Below are positions 27,407 to 34,764 of a DNA stretch of 34,764 nucleotides, piece by piece. The DNA is taken from contig JAGHHB010000024.1 of assembly GCA_017887885.1 (NCBI GenBank), forward strand, positions 1 through 34,764, read 5' to 3'. The notes beneath the pieces were generated by a model. That model did not search any database, was not told where the DNA came from, and worked only from the letters and a program-made list of their open reading frames with translations. A program made the position numbers and the translations under genes. The stretch's first letter is position 1; each line of letters begins with the position of its first letter. Origin of the DNA: Bacilli bacterium. GTDB taxonomy: Bacteria; Bacillota_I; Bacilli_A; RF39; UBA660.

Positions 27407-28621
27407 ATGTTGCAAATATTTGTTTATATAATTTCTATTTTTTCTGCTATATACATATTATATTTTGCAATAATGGCTTGTGGCATCTTTAAGAAAAAGA
27501 AAAAAATGCCTCTTAAGAGTCAAAAGAATAATTTTTTTGCTATTTTAATAGCGGCAAGAAATGAAGAAGAAGTTATTAGTTATTTAATAAAGAGTCTTAT
27601 AAAACAAAAATATCCGCGCGATTGTTATGAAATATTTGTTATTACGAATAATTGTACAGATAACACTAGTAAGGTAGCCAATAAAGCTGGAGCCAAAATT
27701 ATCGATTGTCCTAATAGTGTCAAATCTAAAGGTGAAGTTTTAGAATTCGCCTTTAAAAAGTTAAAAGAAAATAAAAAAATAGATGCTTATGTTATATTTG
27801 ATGCTGATAATATAGTTCATAGTGATTTTTTATGCAAGATGAATGAGGCTATAAATATGGGATATACTGTAGCGCAGGGATTTAGAGATACAAAAAATAT
27901 TGCTGATAATTGGCTTAGTAGTAGTTATGCAATTTTATATTATATTCAAAGTTTATTTATAAATAGAGCTAGATATAATTTAGGAAAGTCTTCTTTTTTA
28001 AATGGAACAGGATTTATGGTAACAAAGAAAGTTATCGATAGATGGGGATTTGAAATTGTGACACTGACTGAAGATATAGAATTTACGGCAATGTGTGCTG
28101 TTAATGAGGAGAAAATAGCTTTTGTAGAAGAAGCCATTACTTATGATGAGCAAGTTATAAAATTTAAAGATTCATTAAAACAGAGAAAAAGATGGTCTTT
28201 TGGAACGATTCAGTGTCTAAAACGATATGGTCCTAAACTTATTAAGAAGGGTCTAAAAGAAAGAAACTTGGAATGCTTGGATGTTACTTTATTTTATTTC
28301 TCAATTATATTTCAAATTATTTCTACTTTTATTTCTTTACTTACGGGTATTTTATTGATAATTAATTTTCAAAGTGTCAATGTGGTTATTTTTGGTTTGT
28401 TGATAGTGGGATTTTTTTATATGATTGGAGTTATCTTTCGGATGTTAATAATCAAAAAATGTAATAAAAATATTAAGGATAATATTGGAGGTATTTTATT
28501 ATTTGATCTTTTCTTATTTAGTTGGGTTCCAGTTAATTTTATTTGTTTATTTAAAAAAGAATGTGCTTGGGATCAAATAAAGCACAATAGAAATGTTGAT
28601 GTTAATGATTTAAGGGTTTAA
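27407..28621 (+). CDS. Glycosyltransferase family 2 membrane protein
   Basis: FAILIAARNEEEVISYLIKSL, VIFDADNIVHSDFL, TLTEDIEF, QRKRWSFGTIQCL; C-terminal TM helices. Confidence 0.88.
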   Translation: MLQIFVYIISIFSAIYILYFAIMACGIFKKKKKMPLKSQKNNFFAILIAARNEEEVISYLIKSLIKQKYPRDCYEIFVITNNCTDNTSKVANKAGAKIIDCPNSVKSKGEVLEFAFKKLKENKKIDAYVIFDADNIVHSDFLCKMNEAINMGYTVAQGFRDTKNIADNWLSSSYAILYYIQSLFINRARYNLGKSSFLNGTGFMVTKKVIDRWGFEIVTLTEDIEFTAMCAVNEEKIAFVEEAITYDEQVIKFKDSLKQRKRWSFGTIQCLKRYGPKLIKKGLKERNLECLDVTLFYFSIIFQIISTFISLLTGILLIINFQSVNVVIFGLLIVGFFYMIGVIFRMLIIKKCNKNIKDNIGGILLFDLFLFSWVPVNFICLFKKECAWDQIKHNRNVDVNDLRV

Positions 28622-28631
28622 ATGACTATAA

Positions 28632-28662
28632 AAAATATTGCTAGGCTTTAGCAATATTTTTT
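28632..28662 (+). terminator. Terminator after GT2 gene
   Basis: aaaatattgcta-ggct-ttagcaatattttttg. Confidence 0.8.
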
Positions 28663-28669
28663 GTTATGT

Positions 28670-29110
28670 TCATAGGTCGTCGTTTAAATATCTATCAGGA
28701 AATAATTTTTTCTTAATTTTACGGATAATAATATTGGTAAAAATAATGGCTATTGTTCCCATACAAGCTTCAAAAATAAGTTTTAATCCTGATAATACGC
28801 CTATTGCCGCGACAGCCCAAATAGTTGCAGCAGTATTTAAACCTCGAATTTTGTTGTCGTTAATAGCAATTGTTCCGGCTCCAAGAAATCCAATACCCGA
28901 AATTACTTGTGCAGGAATTCGCATCATATCATCATCGTAAGTGTTAAATGATGCCGATACAAATAAGTAGGCACCAATACAAACAATGATATTAGTTCTT
29001 AATCCGGCACTGCTGCCTCTAAATTCTCTTTCTAATCCTATTAGAAAACTAAGAAAAAAGCATATTATTAGTCTTAATAAAAAATAGTAGTGTTCCATCA
29101 TACTCTCCAT
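28670..29110 (-). CDS. MgtC/SapB family membrane protein
   Basis: LRLIICFFLSFLIGLEREFRGSSAGLRTNIIVCIGAYLFVSAS...RIPAQVISGIGFLGAGTI...GLNTAATIWAVAAIGVLSG. Confidence 0.95.
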   Translation of the reverse strand: MESMMEHYYFLLRLIICFFLSFLIGLEREFRGSSAGLRTNIIVCIGAYLFVSASFNTYDDDMMRIPAQVISGIGFLGAGTIAINDNKIRGLNTAATIWAVAAIGVLSGLKLIFEACMGTIAIIFTNIIIRKIKKKLFPDRYLNDDL

Positions 29111-29221
29111 AATAATATATTATGATTTTTGAAGATATATTATAGAAAATGATTATTTACTAGAAAGGGAAGCTTATTAAAATTAAAAATCCATGATATA
29201 ATTATTTAGGAGGTGATAATA

Positions 29222-29644
29222 GTGAAAGTTATTAGTATTAAAGAGCCTTTTGCTACTTTAATAATGAATGGGAGTAAAAAAATCGAGACAAGAAGTTGGA
29301 AAACTAATTATCGAGGTGAAATCTTTATTCATGCAAGCCGTAATTCAACTAAAGAGATGTTTAATAATAATATTTGGCAAAATTTAAGTAATAATCTAGA
29401 TTTAAATTATGGTAAGATAATATGCAAATGTAATTTAGTTGATTGTATTTATATGGATAGGCAGTTCATTGATACAGTTAAGAGAGATCAACTCGAATAT
29501 AGTTTAGGTATATATGAAATTGGAAGGTATGCTTGGATACTTGAGAATATTGAACCTATTTATCCATTACCGGCGAAAGGAAAGTTAAATATTTGGAATT
29601 TTGATGGTGAATATAAATTGCTTAATGAAAAGAATATATTATAG
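29222..29644 (+). CDS. ASCH domain-containing protein (GTG start)
   Basis: VISIKEPFATLIMNGSKKIETRSWKTNYRGEIFIHAS; AGGAGGTGAT RBS. Confidence 0.88.
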   Translation: MKVISIKEPFATLIMNGSKKIETRSWKTNYRGEIFIHASRNSTKEMFNNNIWQNLSNNLDLNYGKIICKCNLVDCIYMDRQFIDTVKRDQLEYSLGIYEIGRYAWILENIEPIYPLPAKGKLNIWNFDGEYKLLNEKNIL

Positions 29645-29693
29645 TTGAAATAGTTTTGATAATAAAGCGACAAATATTGAAAGGAGATCGATT

Positions 29694-30215
29694 GTGTGTA
29701 AAAAAATAATATATAAGTCGTATTATAAATCGCCAATTGGTAATATTTTATTGGTTGTTAGAAATGAAAAGTTGATAGGTTTATGGATAGAGAATCAAAA
29801 ATATTATCGAGCTAGTTTTAAATGAGCTTTCCAGCAGACTGAAGATAATGTAGTTATAAATAGTACTAAAGAATGGTTAGACGGATATTTTAATGGTGGT
29901 AAGCTCAATATTGACGAATTAGATATAGAACTTATTGAAAGTGATTCTAGAAAAAGCATTTGGAAGATTCTTTGTGGTATTCCTTATGGAGAAGTTGTGA
30001 CTTACAATGATATAGCTAAAAAATTGCCTGAGAAAGAGGGCTAAAGCAAATGTCCACACAAGCAGTTGGAGAAGCTGTTGGTCATAATTCAAGATCAATT
30101 ATTGTCTCGTGTCATAAAGTAGTGGGAACAAGAGGAAGTTTAATTGGTTTGGTAGTGGAATAGTAAATAAATTTGAACAGTTAACAAATATTAAGTGGAA
30201 TTTTGAAGATGATAT
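29694..30215 (+). pseudogene. ogt: Degenerate methylated-DNA--[protein]-cysteine S-methyltransferase
   Basis: IIYKSYYKSPIGNILLV..., TGA at 29823, then AFQQTEDNVV..IPYGEVVTYNDIAKKLPEKEG*, then frame change to MSTQAVGEAVGHNSRSIIVSCHKVVGTRGSLIG and another frame change to GSGIVNKFEQL. Confidence 0.85.
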
Positions 30216-30317
30216 TTCCAATAAAATTATAAATTGTATTATAAACTGTACTAAATATAAATATCGTGATTATAAGGATAAGTGTTATAATTTGATCTTG
30301 TTATAAATATATTAGAA

Positions 30318-30509
30318 ATGGCATTTTCAGTGGCTCTACATAATGGAAATACAAGACTTTCTGTTGACTGTATAATTGAAGCTATAAAGAACTGTGAATT
30401 TATTTATAAGTCTGTGAGAGGGAAACATGCAAAATTATTAGAAAGCTTACTTTCAGAGAACCTACTTTCAGGAGGAAAGAGTAGGGTATTAAGTTTTCCT
30501 AATAAATGA
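30318..30509 (+). other. Short ORF, probable gene remnant
   Basis: 63-aa ORF directly downstream of the ogt pseudogene; no RBS; no family recognised. Confidence 0.3.
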
Positions 30510-30636
30510 TAGTGATGGGACAATTTCATCTGTATATAAAACATTTGAATTTAAGTATAGATTTTTTGAGTATTAAATGATATAATTTGATTACAAAGAT
30601 ATAAAAAAAGATTATAAGTAAAATTAGAATGGGGCG

Positions 30637-31725
30637 ATGAATAAAATTATGATAAAACCTAAAGTATTAAAAAAAGGTGACAAAATAGCAATAGTTAGTT
30701 TATCAAGAGGATTATTAGGGATGCCATTTTGTAAACACGAATTAGATATTGCTATTAGGAGGTTAAAAGAATTAGGTTTAGAACCGGTAATCATGCCTAA
30801 TGCTTTAAAAGATGTAAAATATTTAGAAGAACACCCTGAAAAAAGAGCTTCAGATTTGAAGCAAGCTTTTATGGATGATAGCATTAAAGCGATTATAACA
30901 GCAATAGGGGGTGTTGATACTTATAAATTAATTCCATATCTTATGGAAGATGAAGAATTTAAAACAGCTGTTTTAGATCATCCCAAGATATTTACTGGAT
31001 TTTCGGATACTACTAATAATCATTTAATGTTAAATAGAATAGGTTTAGCAACATTTTATGGACCTTGTTTATTAGTCGATTTGGCAGAACTTGATGAGGA
31101 AATGTTACCTTATACAAAAAAATATTTTGAAATGTTCTTTGTAGAAAAAAATGGTTTTGAGATAAAATCTAGTCCTATTTGGTATAGTGATCGAGAAAGT
31201 TATTCTGAAAGCGAAGTTGGCAAACCAAGAATTTCTCATAATGAAGTGCATGGTTTTGAAACATTAAATGGTTCGGGAGTTGTTAGCGGAAAATTATATG
31301 GTGGATGCATAGAAAGCATTTATGATGCTTTAACTGGAGTTAATTTTCCTGATGAGCATGCAATATATGAAAAATATAAGATATTTCCGTCAGAAAAAGA
31401 ATGGCGAGAAAAAATCCTATTTTTAGAAACTTCTGATGTTTGTTCTCCGCCAGAAGAGTTGGAAAAAATGTTAATAGAATTTAAAAATCGAGGAATATTT
31501 GATTGGGTTAAAGGTATTATAGTAGGTAAACCTATTGATGAAAAATATTATGATGAATATAAGAAAATATATAGAAAAGTATTTTCTGATTTGAGAACTC
31601 CTATTTTATATAATGTAAATTTTGGACATGCTGTTCCTAGATGTATATTGCCTTATGGTGCTGAAGCAATTGTTGATTATGATAACAGAAAAATAATTAT
31701 TAATGAGCCTATATTTGACATTTAA
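30637..31725 (+). CDS. S66 family peptidase (LD-carboxypeptidase/MccF-like)
   Basis: KKGDKIAIVSLSRG..., KAIITAIGGVDTYKLIPYL, IFTGFSDTTNNHLMLNRIGLATFYGP, VSGKLYGGCIESIYDALTG. Confidence 0.92.
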   Translation: MNKIMIKPKVLKKGDKIAIVSLSRGLLGMPFCKHELDIAIRRLKELGLEPVIMPNALKDVKYLEEHPEKRASDLKQAFMDDSIKAIITAIGGVDTYKLIPYLMEDEEFKTAVLDHPKIFTGFSDTTNNHLMLNRIGLATFYGPCLLVDLAELDEEMLPYTKKYFEMFFVEKNGFEIKSSPIWYSDRESYSESEVGKPRISHNEVHGFETLNGSGVVSGKLYGGCIESIYDALTGVNFPDEHAIYEKYKIFPSEKEWREKILFLETSDVCSPPEELEKMLIEFKNRGIFDWVKGIIVGKPIDEKYYDEYKKIYRKVFSDLRTPILYNVNFGHAVPRCILPYGAEAIVDYDNRKIIINEPIFDI

Positions 31726-31867
31726 TATATAAATTATGATAAGGTTTATGAATTGTAATAAATTTATAAGTTTTTTTATTGAATACAGAATATTGAATAT
31801 GTAGTTATGAAATTGATTTTTTTAATAATTTTAGGTTTTGATAATAAATAAAAAATAGTATAAATTA

Positions 31868-31918
31868 TTGAGTAAATATAAAAAATATGCTATAATACGA
31901 AACGTAAGTGCTATAATA
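31868..31918 (+). promoter_or_regulatory. Tandem extended -10 promoters
   Basis: TTGAGT - 17 bp - TATAAT, with exact TGCTATAATA repeated at 31888-31897 and 31909-31918. Confidence 0.5.
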
Positions 31919-31974
31919 GTGATAAAATTAATAATATGCTTTCTGTTTATAAAAATAATAAGGAGGAAAAGTAA

Positions 31975-32670
31975 ATGAAGAAAAAAATTATAATTGCAGT
32001 TATAGTTATTATATTAGTAATAGTTGGAGTTATTGGGTATATAGTTGTTTCTGATTTAGGTCAGGAAAATAAATTAAAATCTGAATTATCAGAGTTAAAT
32101 GATTTAGTAAATTCTGAAACAATTGATACAGATGAGGTTAATGATAGATTGGATCGAATTGTTACAAAAGGTGATTATGCAAAAGTAGAGGATGCTTTTA
32201 AGACCTATTTAAGAAATAGTTTTGATAATATTATAGATATTGTTAATATATTAAATGATGAGAAGATGGTCACATTATTGACAGCAGAAAATTATCAAAC
32301 TGACGGTAAAGACTTTATAGAATCAAAAAATTATATTGCTATCACAAAAGAAAAATTAGAAAATTGTAAAGAAAAATATTCAGAGTATATGACAAAAGAA
32401 AAAGCAATGAGTTATATTGAAAACAAGGGATTAGATAGTTATTATGTAGATTTATATGAAGATGAATTTATAGGTGATATGAATTCTATTGAAGATACAA
32501 CAGTAGAGGATTCTATCGATGAAATAATTGATCTTTTAAATATATCAGAAAAAGTTTTAAACCTTTTATCTAATAATAAAGAGAGTTGGACTATTGAAGG
32601 CGAAAATATCGTGTTTTCAAATGATAGTGTAGGAAATCAATATGACGAATTAATAAATTCTATAGGCTAG
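31975..32670 (+). CDS. Membrane-anchored/secreted hypothetical protein
   Basis: N-terminal KKKIIIAVIVIILVIVGVIGYIVVSDLG signal anchor; helical charged remainder; AGGAGG RBS. Confidence 0.7.
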   Translation: MKKKIIIAVIVIILVIVGVIGYIVVSDLGQENKLKSELSELNDLVNSETIDTDEVNDRLDRIVTKGDYAKVEDAFKTYLRNSFDNIIDIVNILNDEKMVTLLTAENYQTDGKDFIESKNYIAITKEKLENCKEKYSEYMTKEKAMSYIENKGLDSYYVDLYEDEFIGDMNSIEDTTVEDSIDEIIDLLNISEKVLNLLSNNKESWTIEGENIVFSNDSVGNQYDELINSIG

Positions 32671-32728
32671 TATTTTATAATTTAATTATTTAAATAACAA
32701 CTAGTAATTTATAGGGGAGGAAAATTAA

Positions 32729-32842
32729 ATGTTAGAATATTTTTTGGCAATAGGAGGATTAGGGCTAGGTTTTATAATAGGTATGCTATATTCTGATTAT
32801 AAGTATAAAAAAAGAAAAAATAAAGATATAAATGAATGTTAA
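32729..32842 (+). CDS. 37-aa single-TM miniprotein
   Basis: MLEYFLAIGGLGLGFIIGMLYSDYKYKKRKNKDINEC*; strong GGGGAGG RBS; below the ORF-track length cutoff. Confidence 0.6.
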   Translation: MLEYFLAIGGLGLGFIIGMLYSDYKYKKRKNKDINEC

Positions 32843-32958
32843 TTGTTGCATACTGTCAAGTATAAATTGATAGTTTTCTACCATTACTTGATATTAAAAA
32901 ATTAGAATGAAAAGCCTAGATTTTAAAATTAGAATAAAATAATTGAAGGAGGTACAAA

Positions 32959-33660
32959 ATGAACATATTTATAGGATGTTCTTCTAGTAATGATATTCCA
33001 AAAGAATATTTCGATGATTGCGAAGTATTATTAAAAGAAATAATGAAGGGAAATAATTTAGTGTTTGGTGCTTGTAATTCAGGGTTAATGGGACTAGCGT
33101 ATAATACTACACTTTCATCAAAAGGAAATATAACAGGGATTTGCCCTGAAGCTTATAAAGATGATTTTAAAACATTAAAATGTGATACAGAAATAACTAC
33201 CAAATCAGTTAGCGAAAGAACAGATAGTGTTATATTATCTAGCGATGCACTTATATTCTTACCTGGTGGTATAGGAACAATTTATGAATTATTTACTGCT
33301 ATTGAAAGTAAAAGATGTCATGAATTTGATAAGCCTATTGTAGTTTATAATTCTCATGGGTATTTTGATAAATTATTAGAATTTATGAGTAAAGTTTATA
33401 ATGAAAAATTTTCTGGATTTAAAGATAAAAGAAATTATTTAGTAACGGATTCTATACCATTAATTTTATATTATATTAATAATTATGAAAGAATTAAAAA
33501 AAATGAAATAAAATCTGGATATTCATATGAAGAGCTTAATAAAATGTATAAAAAGCCAAATGGTCTTTCTGGAACTTCAGATGAAATTGATCCTGCATTA
33601 ATGCAATTTGTAAGAAAAGAAGATGGATCAAACGTTTTAAGAAAAGTAAAAAAGATGTAA
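32959..33660 (+). CDS. LOG family protein (nucleotide 5'-monophosphate phosphoribohydrolase-like)
   Basis: MNIFIGCSSSN..., LVFGACNSGLMGLAY, VSERTDSVILSSDALIFLPGGIGTIYELFTAIESKR. Confidence 0.9.
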   Translation: MNIFIGCSSSNDIPKEYFDDCEVLLKEIMKGNNLVFGACNSGLMGLAYNTTLSSKGNITGICPEAYKDDFKTLKCDTEITTKSVSERTDSVILSSDALIFLPGGIGTIYELFTAIESKRCHEFDKPIVVYNSHGYFDKLLEFMSKVYNEKFSGFKDKRNYLVTDSIPLILYYINNYERIKKNEIKSGYSYEELNKMYKKPNGLSGTSDEIDPALMQFVRKEDGSNVLRKVKKM

Positions 33661-33690
33661 CTATTCAGACCTGAAAATAAAATAATTATG

Positions 33691-33720
33691 AAAAGTAGCA
33701 TCAAAAATGCTGCTTTTTCT
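33691..33720 (+). terminator. Terminator after the LOG gene
   Basis: agtagcat-caaaa-atgctgctttttcttt. Confidence 0.7.
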
Positions 33721-33762
33721 TTCGATATATGAGATAATAATATAGTAAGGACAGTGATTATA

Positions 33763-34764
33763 ATGGGAAGGGTAAGAGATTATCAAGCAGGATTATTTGA
33801 CGAATTTGAAAAATTAAATAAAAAGTTAGATAAACTTATAAAAGAAAACAAAGAACAGTCTCTAACCATTTATAATTTAAATTTAACTATTAAAGCATTA
33901 AATAAAACTATTGAAGAAAAAGATAAAAAAATAGAATTACTTATTGAGGAAAATGAAAGACTAAAAAATAAAAATAATAAAAACAGTTCTAATTCTTCTA
34001 AACCATCATCAACGAATATGACTACACCAAAAAATAAAACAGGAGCTAATTTATATAATTATAGAATTAAAACTGGAAAAAGTATTGGTGGTCAAATAGG
34101 TCATGAAGGATATAATTTAAGCAAAGAAAAGATAGAAGAATTGGTTAAAAGTAAAAAGGTAGAATTAAGAACTAAAACACATATTATTAAAGGAAATACT
34201 AATCAAGCTGATACGATAAAGTATAGAATAGGAATAGAAATTAAGCCATATGTTGAAAAACATATTTTTAAGCATAGAAAAAATTCAAAAGAAATACTAC
34301 CAAAAGAATTCTATACAGATGTTACATATGACAACAGTATTAAAGCATTAAGCATAGAATTAGGAGCGTATAATGTTATTTCATTTGAAAGATTATCAGA
34401 TTTTTTTAGTGTAATTACAAAAGGCATTATCAATATATCAAATGGAACATTGGTTAATTTTGGATATGAATTTAGTGATAAATGTAAAACAACAATTCAG
34501 AATTTAGAACAAGATATATTAAATAGTAAGAATATAAATACAGATGAAACATCTAGTAAATTCAATAAGAAAAACATGTATGTGAGAAACTATAGTAATA
34601 AACATACAGTGGTATATAAAGCTCATAAGAATAAAGGACATAAACCAATAGAAGAAGACAATATATTAACTAGATTTAGTGGTGGAATTATGGGCGATCA
34701 TGATACTACTTTATATAAATATGGAACAAAAAATTATGAATGTAATATTCATCTAGGAAGGTAT
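33763..34764 (+). mobile_element. IS66-family transposase, 5' part (runs off window end)
   Basis: Open frame from the ATG at 33763 to the window end: coiled-coil N-term, NSSNSSKPSSTNM, KTGKSIGGQIGHEGYNL, NTDETSSKFNKKNMYVRNYSNKHTVVYKAHKNKGHKPIEEDNILTRFSGGIMGDHDTTLYKYG. Confidence 0.85.

Noticed and set aside
28638-28940. Plus-strand ORF opposite mgtC-like gene
   Set aside because: Antisense of a clear MgtC family gene
29823-29825. TGA in ogt as possible Trp/selenocysteine recoding
   Set aside because: Position is not a conserved Trp, and further TAA and frameshifts disable the gene anyway
1-34764. CRISPR array, phage defence, retron or toxin-antitoxin system
   Set aside because: No spaced direct repeats, cas, RT or known TA/defence domains seen on either strand; the first xre has no toxin partner inside the window

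Overview
AT-rich window of bacterial chromosome that looks like a low-GC Firmicutes/Mollicutes-related (Bacilli-type) lineage. The left half is mostly core translation and transcription genes: gatCAB with an adjacent tRNA-Asn, secE-nusG, rplK-rplA with L1-site-like motifs, an L10 leader with attenuator, rplJ-rplL, and rpoB-rpoC. A divergent thyA-like gene plus an unknown helical-repeat protein sit between tRNA-Asn and secE. The right half is more accessory. It holds a single ORF fusing complete MurD and MurC, a 180-aa orphan gene split by an A9 homopolymer, rubrerythrin with a possible Fur/PerR-type operator, a TtcA-like protein, a DUF975+CmpB membrane fusion next to a membrane-anchored XRE regulator, a GT2 glycosyltransferase, MgtC, an ASCH protein, a decayed ogt pseudogene, an S66 LD-carboxypeptidase-like protein, a lipoprotein/TM orphan, a 37-aa membrane miniprotein, a LOG-family protein and the start of an IS66-family transposase cut by the window edge. 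I saw no CRISPR array, recognisable defence system or prophage. The best candidates for a second look are the MurD-MurC fusion (its junction lies exactly on an A7 run), the A9-frameshifted orphan gene, the ThyA-like/repeat-protein pair with a palindromic operator, and the DUF975-CmpB/membrane-XRE pair. All calls are from reading the sequence; no database search was run.
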